This document shows, one piece after another, positions 1 to 6,465 of a stretch of DNA of 6,465 nt. The notes under the pieces were generated by a model, which worked only from the letters and a program-made list of their open reading frames with translations, was not told where the DNA came from and ran no database searches. Positions within the stretch are counted from its first letter, which is position 1, and each line of letters starts with the position of its first letter. The translations under genes and the position numbers were made by a program. This DNA comes from an uncultured Bacteroidales bacterium (GTDB lineage Bacteria > Bacteroidota > Bacteroidia > Bacteroidales > P3), in contig CAMWIS010000090.1 of the NCBI GenBank assembly GCA_947174375.1, forward strand, positions 1-6,465. The letters are read 5' to 3'.

Positions 1-374
1 TCAGCTTGTAAAAGATTGTCTGCTTTTATGCAGTCATTTACAGGATTATTCATTTGTTCGCTAATGAGTTTGTCGTCTTTTACCAGTTTGTGGTAAGGAC
101 GTTCAGGAAACAATAGCGGAGAAAGATAAAGTGTATCAACTAGTTTCCATCTAGATGCCTCTTTGGGAAATAAATGTTTGGCATCATGATGAATGATATT
201 GTGTCCGCAGAGATAGTCTACATCTTGGAGAAAATCAAACAATGCCTCTCTTGAAGTTTCATGGAATTTAGCGCCATCATTGCGGAAGGCTCCTATGTCA
301 TGAATTTTGTGGTCTTTCAGGCCGACTTCAACATCTACTATGGCGTAACGGGATGTAACGTGAGATGGTGTCAT
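1..374 (-). CDS. DEDD-type 3'-5' exonuclease domain, N-terminal fragment (probably the head of a RecQ-family helicase)
   Basis: I read 124 codons from an ATG at 374; the gene continues past the left edge. An in-frame TAG at 389-387 makes this the first possible ATG. The fragment is one nuclease domain of the DnaQ-like fold. Exo I is D14-V-E16. Exo II is G57-H-N-I-I-H-H-D64. A D80-T-L-Y-L-S segment follows, then Y94-H-K-L and an Exo III-like N109-N-P-V-N-D114. D14, E16, D64 and D114 would bind the two metal ions. The usual Exo III histidine, five residues before the last Asp, is N109 here. From memory, Bacteroidetes proteins with this N-terminus (LLFPERPYHKL, then NNPVNDC) continue into a very large RecQ-type DNA helicase, but no helicase motif is visible here. 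GC is about 39% against about 60% for the neighbours, so the gene may have been acquired separately. The nuclease fold is fairly sure; the helicase part is inferred. Confidence 0.72.
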   Translation of the reverse strand, partial: MTPSHVTSRYAIVDVEVGLKDHKIHDIGAFRNDGAKFHETSREALFDFLQDVDYLCGHNIIHHDAKHLFPKEASRWKLVDTLYLSPLLFPERPYHKLVKDDKLISEQMNNPVNDCIKADNLLQA

Positions 375-439
375 TGCTATTGATTTCTAATATTTTCAAG
401 TATTAAACGTTGGCGATATAGATCCCCATAATTCTATGA

Positions 440-447
440 CAAAGGTA
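440..447 (-). promoter_or_regulatory. Predicted Bacteroidetes -7 promoter element for the exonuclease-domain gene
   Basis: The minus strand reads TACCTTTG here, an exact match to the Bacteroidetes -7 consensus TAnnTTTG. Transcription would begin near position 433, giving a leader of about 60 nt before the ATG at 374. The expected TTTG-like -33 element is weak: only a TTCTC stretch around 470-466 lies at about the right distance. The placement just after the upstream terminator and before a gene start supports the call. Confidence 0.5.
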
Positions 448-470
448 AGTGATAAAACTGAATATGAGAA

Positions 471-498
471 CGCCCGACCGAAGTCTATCGGCCGGGCG
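471..498 (-). terminator. Hairpin terminator after the DPP11 gene
   Basis: CGCCCG (471-476) pairs with CGGGCG (493-498). After one A/C mismatch, CCGA (478-481) pairs with TCGG (488-491), leaving a six-base loop. On the minus strand the stem starts 45 nt after the peptidase stop codon and is followed by T-rich sequence (TTCTCATATTCAGTTTT). On the plus strand no T-tract follows, so it acts leftward. It separates the GC-rich gene group from the AT-rich gene at the left end. The T-tract is interrupted, so termination may be incomplete. Confidence 0.7.
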
Positions 499-543
499 GT
501 TCCGTTCAAGTGAGGGCAACGGTGGCCCCCAAGGTCAAGTCTT

Positions 544-2679
544 TTACCGCCGGATTTCCAATTCGTCAATCAGCCGCTGCGCGCCCGCGAACTTGTCGAT
601 GATGAACAGGCAGTAGCGGATGTCGAGCGTGATGTTGCGGCATTGGGTCGGGTCGTAGTGGATGTCGCTCATCGTGCCCTCCCAGTTGCGGTCGAAGTTC
701 AGCCCGATGAGTTCGCCGCGGCCGTTGATCACGGGGCTACCCGAGTTGCCGCCCGTGGTGTGGTTCGTGGCGATGAACGCCACGGGCAGCCGGCCGGCCG
801 AGTCGGCATAGGGGCCGAAGTCCTGCGCGGCGTAGAGCTCTTTGAGTCGGTCTTCCACCACATAGTCGTAGATGTCGGGGTTCTCCTTGGCCATGATGCC
901 GTCGATGGTCGTAAAGGGCGCGTAGTGCACGGCGTCGGCCGGCGAGAAGCCCTTGACCTGGCCGTAAGCCACGCGCAGCGTGAAGTTGGCGTCGGGGTAG
1001 AAGCGGCGCTCCGGCTGCATCGCCATCTGCCCCTGCATATACAGGCGTTGCAGCGAGTCGATGTCGGCGCTGAGACGGGCCACGGTGGGCCGCACCTGGT
1101 TGAGGTACTGGCCGTAAATCAGCCGCGCGTACTTGCAGGCCACGTCGTTTTCCACGGTCTTGATAAAGTTCTTGCGCTTGGCGTAGGGCGTGTTCAACAG
1201 CGCCTCGGCCTTGTCGGCGCTCACGAACAGGCTCTTGGCGTAGAGGTCTTTCTGCGTGGCGGCGTCGGGCTCGACGGCCATCTCCTCGTGGTTCATCGCC
1301 AGCAGCGTCCTGAAGATAGCCTCATCCACCCGCGGGTCGTAGTTCTTGTAGAACAGTTCGGCGCGTTTGTGCAGCGCGTCGAGGCCGGCTTGCCAGGCCG
1401 AGTCGCTGAAGCCGTCGGCCGAGGCCGCTTCCGCCAGCCGCCCGTAGGCATAGGCAATCGACAGCAGTTCCGGTGCCATGCCTATTTCCTGCAACATGAC
1501 CGACATGACGTTGTAAGGCTCCAAGGCTTGGTAGGCGGCTTCCAGCGCCGGCAATACGCCGCGGTAGGCCGCGCCTTCGTCCGTCAGCGTCCAGGCCGTG
1601 AATTCCTTTTCAAACGCCTGTTTCGCCTCCACCGTCTTGAGGCGCGCGATACCCTTGCTTTCGCCAATCCATTTCTTCCAGCCGTTGGCGATGGAAGCCG
1701 CCTTGGCCGCGTATTGGATGCGCGTCAGCGGGTCGGCGTTCATGGCCGCCTTGATGACGTCTAACCGCCGCGTGCGCGCCGCGATGCGGATCGGGTTCTC
1801 CACCTCGGCCACCTGATGCACGGCGTACGACGACAGGTATTCCTGCGTGCGGCCGGGGTAGCCGAATACAAACGTAAAGTCGCCCGGGTTCAGCCCCCGC
1901 AGGCTGATGGGGAAGAACTGCCGCGGGCGGTAGGGGCGGTTGTCCGCGCTGTACGGCGCGGGCTCGTTGTTGCTGTCGGCGTAGATGCGGAACACCGAGA
2001 AGTCGCCCGTATGGCGCGGCCACATCCAGTTGTCGGTGTCGCCGCCGAACTTGCCGATGTTGGAGGGCGGCGTCCCCACCAAGCGCACATCCTCAAACAC
2101 CTCGTTCACGAACATATAATACTGGTTGCCGTAGTAGAACGGCACGATGCGGACGCGGTAGTGCGTGCCGGCTTCGGTGGCCTCCTTGAGCGCCTGCATC
2201 CGCTGCTGCACGCTGTCGGCGCGTTCCTTCTCGCTCAGGCCTTCCGGCAATCCGCCCAGCAGGGTCTCCGTCACGTCCTCCATGCGCACGAGGAACGTCA
2301 CGCTCAGGCCGGGGCAGGGCAGTTCGTCGGCCTCCGTCGCGGCCCAAAACCCGTTCGTCAGGTAGTCGTGCTCCAGCGACGAATGGTACTGGATCTGGCC
2401 GAAGCCGCAGTGATGGTTCGTAAAGAGCAGGCCGCGGTCCGACACCACTTCGCCCGTGCAGCCGCCCCCGAACATGACCACGGCGTCTTTGAGCGAGCTG
2501 TGGTTGATGCTGTAGATGTCCTCCGCGCTCAGTTGCAGACCCTTGCTCTGCATATCCGCTTCGTTGCGGTTCAAGAGCATCGGAATCCACATCCCTTCGT
2601 CGGCCCGCGCCGGCGTCCCGAAGCCCGCCGGCAACAGTACGCCCGCCAGTAGCAGGCCTAAAATCCAAAATCGTTTCAT
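544..2679 (-). CDS. dpp11: Family S46 dipeptidyl peptidase, Asp/Glu-specific DPP11 type
   Basis: This 711-residue periplasmic serine exopeptidase should remove dipeptides from peptide N-termini, preferring Asp or Glu at P1. A signal peptide is clear: MKR, a hydrophobic core, then A-R-A before D27. The chymotrypsin-like fold is split by a large helical domain (roughly residues 280-570). Catalytic residues are His in T87-N-H-H-C-G, Asp226 in H-T-G-D-F, and Ser646 in G-G-N-S-G-S-P. N217-W218, N332 and D663 fit the S46 positions that bind the substrate amino terminus. Arg664, 18 residues after the catalytic Ser, matches the Arg that gives DPP11 its acidic preference; DPP7 has Gly there. The length is close to Porphyromonas DPP11 (about 720), and there is no C-terminal secretion domain. 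ATG at 2679 is chosen because it starts the signal peptide. The gene lies 58 nt after the dikinase-like gene with no recognisable promoter between, so it is probably co-transcribed. Family certain; specificity likely. Confidence 0.93.
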   Translation of the reverse strand: MKRFWILGLLLAGVLLPAGFGTPARADEGMWIPMLLNRNEADMQSKGLQLSAEDIYSINHSSLKDAVVMFGGGCTGEVVSDRGLLFTNHHCGFGQIQYHSSLEHDYLTNGFWAATEADELPCPGLSVTFLVRMEDVTETLLGGLPEGLSEKERADSVQQRMQALKEATEAGTHYRVRIVPFYYGNQYYMFVNEVFEDVRLVGTPPSNIGKFGGDTDNWMWPRHTGDFSVFRIYADSNNEPAPYSADNRPYRPRQFFPISLRGLNPGDFTFVFGYPGRTQEYLSSYAVHQVAEVENPIRIAARTRRLDVIKAAMNADPLTRIQYAAKAASIANGWKKWIGESKGIARLKTVEAKQAFEKEFTAWTLTDEGAAYRGVLPALEAAYQALEPYNVMSVMLQEIGMAPELLSIAYAYGRLAEAASADGFSDSAWQAGLDALHKRAELFYKNYDPRVDEAIFRTLLAMNHEEMAVEPDAATQKDLYAKSLFVSADKAEALLNTPYAKRKNFIKTVENDVACKYARLIYGQYLNQVRPTVARLSADIDSLQRLYMQGQMAMQPERRFYPDANFTLRVAYGQVKGFSPADAVHYAPFTTIDGIMAKENPDIYDYVVEDRLKELYAAQDFGPYADSAGRLPVAFIATNHTTGGNSGSPVINGRGELIGLNFDRNWEGTMSDIHYDPTQCRNITLDIRYCLFIIDKFAGAQRLIDELEIRR

Positions 2680-2698
2680 AATATGTGCTGTTTAATAA

Positions 2699-2726
2699 AT
2701 GCGGTTTTTTATATGCGGTTTTTTGT
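2699..2726 (-). repeat. 14-bp tandem repeat in the gap before dpp11
   Basis: Two adjacent 14-bp copies occur at 2699-2712 (ATGCGGTTTTTTAT) and 2713-2726 (ATGCGGTTTTTTGT), differing at one base. A third copy of the ATGCGG core lies at 2730-2735. On the coding strand this gives three CCGCAT hexamers, the first two followed by A-rich sequence, inside the 58-nt gap between the dikinase-like stop and the dpp11 ATG. There is no hairpin and no TAnnTTTG box. It may be a regulator or RNA-binding site, a translation-enhancing A-rich leader, or replication slippage. Confidence 0.65.
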
Positions 2727-2737
2727 CTAATGCGGCC

Positions 2738-5506
2738 TCAAATCTCCGTCTCCGCCGGCATCGCGCAGGCCTCCTGCCGGCATACGTCTTCGAGTTTGGC
2801 GCGTTCCCACGGCTTGCCGTAGTCGAACAGTTTGCCGAACGGCTGCGTCAGTTTCTTGAGCAGCAGCGTGCTCTCCGGCTGTACGTTGTGCAGTTTCCAC
2901 ATCGCCTCCTCCACCGCCGCCCAGTCGGGATGCGTCAGTTTGAGGCTGATGAACTGATCCACGTTATATATCTTGGTCTCTATGTTCGAGATGTTCTCCG
3001 AAAGGATTTGCCGCCGCGCCTTCGTGATTTGCTGTTCGCCCACCTCGTACAACACGTTGAGGTACTTCTCGTACAGCACGTATTCGTTGAGCATGAACGC
3101 CAGGTTGCGCCCCGAGAAGCGCCTCCAGAACACGATGGGTTGCGGCGTGGCCAAAAAGCGGCCGAGCATGAACGAGCCCGCGTCCAGCCCCGACCGTTTG
3201 CGTTCCAGACAGAAGGCGTCCGCGTGTTCGAAGAACGTGATTTTGCGGTCGGTGGAGAGGAACTCATACACGCGGTATTGGTCCTGGTGCGAGCCCATCG
3301 AGCTCTCCATCAGCTGGCTCACGTATTGTTCCACGTTGCTGTCGAACCATTCGTTCACGAACGCGCGCGCCGTTTCCGGGTGTTCGCTCATGTCGGTGCG
3401 GATCAGGCGGACGAGGTTGTTCAAGTCCACGATGTCGGGCACCTCTATCGAGGTCACGATGTCCGTATATTTCCGATAGGCCTCCTTCATGCGGATGAAC
3501 ACGGCCTCCTCCTTGGGCGTCAGGTCGAGTTGCACGCCGTTGAGGTAGTCCAGGAAACGCGCCGGCTTGAACTGGCCGCGTCCCTTGTAAATCGTGGCGT
3601 TCTTGCTGGAGAGCGTTATTTCGTCGCCCTCGCTGATGCGCAGGCCGTCGGCGTTCACGAGCGATTTCTCTTCCAGTCGGACGCCGTATTGTTGCAGGTT
3701 CAGGAAGGCCGGGATGCCGTAGCCGCGGCAGGCCGTCACCACGTGGATGGCGGCGGGCGTCATGCTCGCGATGGCGTCCATCTCGCTCAGCACAATCGTG
3801 TCTTCGGGCAGGAACCGCTCTTTGCAGAGGCAGATTTTCTCGCCCTTGCGTTTCAGTTCCAAGGCCACGGCCGTGTTGAAGCAGAGTTTGGCCGACACCG
3901 CCGAGCGGGGCAGCACGTTCACGCCTTTCGAAAAGAAGATGAGCGTCTGCAACGAGCTGTCGTCGATGCGCTCCGAGAAAATCTGCCGCCGGTGGTACGG
4001 GCGCACGAGTTCGCCCACGCGCCGTTTGCCGATCATGCCGGCTTCATACAGCGCCACCGACGACAGCAGCGCCGAGCGGCCGGTCAATTCACTCTCGTTG
4101 ATTTGCAGTACGGCAAACAGGTCGGCCTTGCCCTGACGGCTCTCCGTGCCGAACTCAATCGTGACGGGCGAGCCCAGCCGTTTCTCCAGTTTGGGCAACA
4201 GCGGGTCGAAGTGATAGACGGCCGGAAACGTCTCCTTGATTTGCGCGCGGTCGAAGTATTCGCAGTCTTGGGGCGAGAGGTTGCCGGTCATGATTTCCTC
4301 GCCGAAGATGTCGGGATAACTCTCTATCTGCACGCCGAGCCCCGTGCGGGAGTGGCGGCTGTACAGTACGCCCGGGTACGACGACTCGCTGCCGATGGTC
4401 CACACCATCTTCTGCAGGATTAGCGACGGGTAGGCCGTCCGTCCCTGCATGAACGTCATGAGCAGGTCTTGGTTGTTCCGGTAGAAGTTTTGTATATATT
4501 TAAGATAGGCGTAAAGCTGTTCGAAGGCGTCGTCCAAATAGCGTTTGCCGTCGGGATGCCGTTCGATGAGCCGTTCCGTTTCGGCAATCCAATGCTGGCG
4601 GCGTTCCAGGGCGGCCTGCCGTTCCTGTTTGCCCGACGGACGGCTGTGACGCGCTATTTCTTCGGCCTGCGCCTCCGCTTCGTAGGGGGCGGGCTCGTTG
4701 AACAGCATCTTATAAAGCCCGGTCAGGTTGTTCCAATAGATGCGCGTGGCCATTTGGGCGCCGTGGTTGCGCAACAGCCCCTTGTAGGCCGTGCGGTTCG
4801 TGCCCACGTTGAGCAGCGTGGGCATGAGGCCTGGTATATATTGTGGCATCGTGCTGCGCAGGGCCATGATCAGCGGGGCGGCCGATGCGCCGAGCCGGCA
4901 GCCCGTCATGATTTCGAGGTTGCGGACGGCTTGCCGGAGATAAGTGCGCTGACGCGCTTCCTCCTCGGCCTGTTGCGCCGGCGCCGCGTTGGCGAAGCGG
5001 GCGGCCTGTTCAAACACCTTGGACGACAGCAGGCTGAAGTCGGGCACGGCGTAGCCCGTGCGCGTCAGGTCGGTCAGCATCACGCCCTTATGGCTGATTT
5101 CGTAAACGTTATGCGTCTTGGGCGACAGGGCGGAGGTCACGTATTCCGTGTCGATGAGCGGGTGATCCGACACATAGGCGCGGCATTGTTCGTAAAACTC
5201 GCGGCGGATGGATTGCAGCCGCTTCACGGCTTCGGCCTCGCCGCGCGACTCCAAAACCAGCAGTTTGAGAAACTCCTCGGCCTCCGCGCCGCGGTGCCGC
5301 AGCATAAAATAGACATCGTACCAGCGCGGCGCAATCTCGGCGGGATCGGCCGTGTCTTTCGGCCAGCGGTATATAATCGTGCCGGGCTTGTTGCCTTCCG
5401 GCTCGCGGTCTTTCTCGAACTCCCGGGCGCCCTTCTCCACAAAGAGGTTGAGCATAAAGTAGTTCGGATAACTCCCTCGGATTTTATAGGCGATTTTCTC
5501 GTTCAT
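2738..5506 (-). CDS. PPDK-like ATP-grasp/phosphohistidine protein lacking the PEP/pyruvate barrel
   Basis: This is a cytoplasmic 922-residue protein, numbered from the ATG at 5506. An upstream TTG at 5512 would add two residues, but ATG is preferred. After about 135 unassigned residues comes a PPDK-type ATP-grasp domain (about 135-475): K140 in S-H-K-G, R217 in A-L-R-S, P-G-L-M-P-T-L-L-N-V-G (225-235), Y-P-G-V-L-Y-S-R (377-384), G-E-E-I-M-T-G (402-408), E451 in T-I-E-F and Q468 in A-V-L-Q. These match the PPDK Lys, Arg, Glu and Gln that bind ATP. The swivel domain (about 530-645) keeps P-E-D and the likely phospho-acceptor H588 in I-H-V-V-T-A-C-R-G-Y-G. The remaining 275 residues look helical and show no PEP/pyruvate barrel, so PPDK or PEP synthase activity is unlikely. 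ATP-dependent phosphorylation of H588 is plausible; the acceptor is unknown. Only 12 nt separate it from the upstream MutS-like gene, so the two are probably co-transcribed. Confidence 0.85.
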   Translation of the reverse strand: MNEKIAYKIRGSYPNYFMLNLFVEKGAREFEKDREPEGNKPGTIIYRWPKDTADPAEIAPRWYDVYFMLRHRGAEAEEFLKLLVLESRGEAEAVKRLQSIRREFYEQCRAYVSDHPLIDTEYVTSALSPKTHNVYEISHKGVMLTDLTRTGYAVPDFSLLSSKVFEQAARFANAAPAQQAEEEARQRTYLRQAVRNLEIMTGCRLGASAAPLIMALRSTMPQYIPGLMPTLLNVGTNRTAYKGLLRNHGAQMATRIYWNNLTGLYKMLFNEPAPYEAEAQAEEIARHSRPSGKQERQAALERRQHWIAETERLIERHPDGKRYLDDAFEQLYAYLKYIQNFYRNNQDLLMTFMQGRTAYPSLILQKMVWTIGSESSYPGVLYSRHSRTGLGVQIESYPDIFGEEIMTGNLSPQDCEYFDRAQIKETFPAVYHFDPLLPKLEKRLGSPVTIEFGTESRQGKADLFAVLQINESELTGRSALLSSVALYEAGMIGKRRVGELVRPYHRRQIFSERIDDSSLQTLIFFSKGVNVLPRSAVSAKLCFNTAVALELKRKGEKICLCKERFLPEDTIVLSEMDAIASMTPAAIHVVTACRGYGIPAFLNLQQYGVRLEEKSLVNADGLRISEGDEITLSSKNATIYKGRGQFKPARFLDYLNGVQLDLTPKEEAVFIRMKEAYRKYTDIVTSIEVPDIVDLNNLVRLIRTDMSEHPETARAFVNEWFDSNVEQYVSQLMESSMGSHQDQYRVYEFLSTDRKITFFEHADAFCLERKRSGLDAGSFMLGRFLATPQPIVFWRRFSGRNLAFMLNEYVLYEKYLNVLYEVGEQQITKARRQILSENISNIETKIYNVDQFISLKLTHPDWAAVEEAMWKLHNVQPESTLLLKKLTQPFGKLFDYGKPWERAKLEDVCRQEACAMPAETEI

Positions 5507-5518
5507 GCCCAAGCGGTT

Positions 5519-6465
5519 TTAGTGGCCGTATCGTTTGGCCGCGGCGATGAGGTCGGCGTCAACGCCTAAGCAGGCGGCCACGTCCAAGGCCTGCATTTCG
5601 GCGGGCGAGTCGGAAAGCACCTCCTCCACGCCGTAGTCCATAAAGTTCTGCAGTTGCGCCAAAAAGTCGGCGGTCTGTCCGTTGGCTTCGCCGGCCCGTA
5701 TGGCCGCCCGGTCTTGGCAGGCGGCGGCCCATCGCGCCGTGTCGAGCCCTTTCACGCGCAGGCGGCGCGGCGCGTTATCCACGTGTTCGTAGTGCGTGCT
5801 GATCAAGGCCGCCGAGCCGAAGCCCGCCGTCAAGGCCGCCGTGCGCAGTTGCCGCCACAGGTCGAAGAACGCGCACACAATCGCGCTGCCCTCGGTGGGG
5901 TTCGTCGTCCGCGCCAGTTCGTCGGCCAAGAACAGGATGCGCCGGCCCTGCCGCAGTTTCTGCAACGTCTCGTGCAGCGACAGGATTTCCGCGCCGAACG
6001 ACGAAAGGCCGCGGCTTTCGTTCTGTCCGTCGCCCACAATGCGGCACACCTCGTCAAACAGCGTCAGCCGCGCGGCCGCCGCCGGCACGAAGAAGCCGAA
6101 TTGCGCCAGCGTCTGCGCCAGCGCCAGCGCCTTGATAAGGATCGTCTTGCCGCTCATGTTGGCGCCCGTCAGCAGGCAGGCGTCCCGGTCAAGCGCAATA
6201 TCCACGGCCTGGTAGGGGCGTCCCTGCGCTTGGCATTGTTGGAACAGCGGCGGGTAGAAAAGGCCGGTGTAGGCAAGGGCGGGGGCGTCGTCCGCGTCGG
6301 CTCCCGTCAGGATTTCGGGGCAGCGGCAGTGTTGCGCCTCGGCCCATTCCGTTTTGGCTATCAGAAAATCCCAGGCCACGAGGCCGTCCAAGGCCGCCTC
6401 CAAGTCCGCCACAAAACCGCGCAGTCGGCGGCTCAGTGTATCCCTTACGGCTTGCTCTGTTTCAG
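5519..6465 (-). CDS. MutS-superfamily ATPase, probably KamC/Or-4-type aminomutase reactivase (5' end outside window)
   Basis: The frame stays open to the right edge, so 314 C-terminal residues are visible and the true start is outside. A GTG at 6412 is internal, because coding sequence continues upstream. Visible are the end of the MutS lever helices, then the ABC-type ATPase: Walker A G-A-N-M-S-G-K-T (6143-6166), N-E-S-R-G-L-S-S-F-G-A-E (5987-6022), Walker B I-L-F-L-A-D-E followed by L-A-R-T-T-N-P-T-E-G (5888-5938), and the switch histidine in S-T-H-Y (5789-5800). The tail has F-M-D-Y-G-V and A-L-D-V-A-A-C-L-G-V-D. ARTTNPTEG and this tail match what I remember of KamC, which is linked to ATP-driven reactivation of B12-dependent lysine 5,6-aminomutase; the related Or-4 goes with ornithine 4,5-aminomutase. 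Mismatch-repair MutS has a G-R-G-T-S-type motif after Walker B instead. Superfamily sure; KamC against Or-4 cannot be decided without the upstream gene. Confidence 0.8.
   Translation of the reverse strand, partial: ETEQAVRDTLSRRLRGFVADLEAALDGLVAWDFLIAKTEWAEAQHCRCPEILTGADADDAPALAYTGLFYPPLFQQCQAQGRPYQAVDIALDRDACLLTGANMSGKTILIKALALAQTLAQFGFFVPAAAARLTLFDEVCRIVGDGQNESRGLSSFGAEILSLHETLQKLRQGRRILFLADELARTTNPTEGSAIVCAFFDLWRQLRTAALTAGFGSAALISTHYEHVDNAPRRLRVKGLDTARWAAACQDRAAIRAGEANGQTADFLAQLQNFMDYGVEEVLSDSPAEMQALDVAACLGVDADLIAAAKRYGH

Noticed and set aside
513..528. Second small hairpin (GGGC with GCCC) between the dpp11 stop and the terminator
   Set aside because: Only four base pairs and no T-tract; too weak to call beside the strong hairpin at 471-498.
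2680..2737. A separate promoter for dpp11
   Set aside because: No TAnnTTTG element is found in the 58-nt gap. Co-transcription with the upstream gene is simpler, though a non-consensus promoter cannot be excluded.
2738..5506. Naming the 922-residue protein pyruvate phosphate dikinase or PEP synthase
   Set aside because: The ATP-grasp and His domains match, but the PEP/pyruvate-binding barrel is absent, so neither reaction can be claimed.
5507..5512. TTG at 5512 as the start of the dikinase-like gene
   Set aside because: An ATG follows two codons later. It is the commoner start codon and loses nothing recognisable.
643..5569. Long plus-strand open frames (643-1764, 1816-2652, 2699-4423, 4469-5569)
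   Set aside because: They lie opposite well-identified minus-strand genes. Their translations are rich in Arg, His, Val and Ala with no recognisable motifs. This is what GC-rich codon use on the opposite strand produces.
6410..6412. GTG at 6412 as the start of the MutS-like gene
   Set aside because: The frame stays open to the window edge, and the upstream residues read as a continuation of the MutS core helices, so the gene is truncated by the window.
1..6465. CRISPR arrays, tRNA or rRNA genes, insertion sequences
   Set aside because: I found no spaced repeats of CRISPR type, no cloverleaf or rRNA-like sequence, and no transposase frame or terminal inverted repeats.

Overview
All four genes in this window lie on the minus strand. 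The DNA is GC-rich (about 57-60% in the stretches I counted) except for the left end, where positions 1-360 are about 39% GC. A family S46 dipeptidyl peptidase, a Bacteroidetes-type -7 element (TAnnTTTG) and the lack of Shine-Dalgarno sequences at the starts point to Bacteroidota. High GC with genes for peptide and amino-acid use suggests an asaccharolytic, Alistipes-like gut anaerobe. The genus is an inference.

Layout in the direction of transcription (right to left): (1) 6465-5519, the C-terminal part of a MutS-superfamily ATPase. It most resembles the KamC/Or-4 group associated with reactivation of B12-dependent aminomutases, not mismatch-repair MutS. (2) 5506-2738, starting 12 nt after gene 1 stops: a 922-residue protein with the ATP-grasp domain and phosphohistidine domain of pyruvate phosphate dikinase (PPDK). 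An unrecognised helical C-terminal region replaces the PEP/pyruvate barrel. (3) 2679-544, after a 58-nt gap holding a tandem repeat: a periplasmic S46 dipeptidyl peptidase with the Arg that marks the Asp/Glu-specific DPP11 type. A hairpin terminator at 471-498 closes this probable three-gene unit. (4) 374-1, behind its own predicted promoter: the AT-rich beginning of a DEDD-type exonuclease-domain protein that runs off the left edge and is probably the head of a large RecQ-type helicase.

A tentative reading is that genes 1-3 serve growth on protein. DPP11 would release acidic dipeptides in the periplasm, and the MutS-like ATPase would keep a lysine or ornithine aminomutase active. The PPDK-like protein would do an ATP-driven phosphoryl transfer whose acceptor is unknown. 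The PPDK-like protein is the least explained part of the window. The exonuclease gene looks unrelated to the rest.
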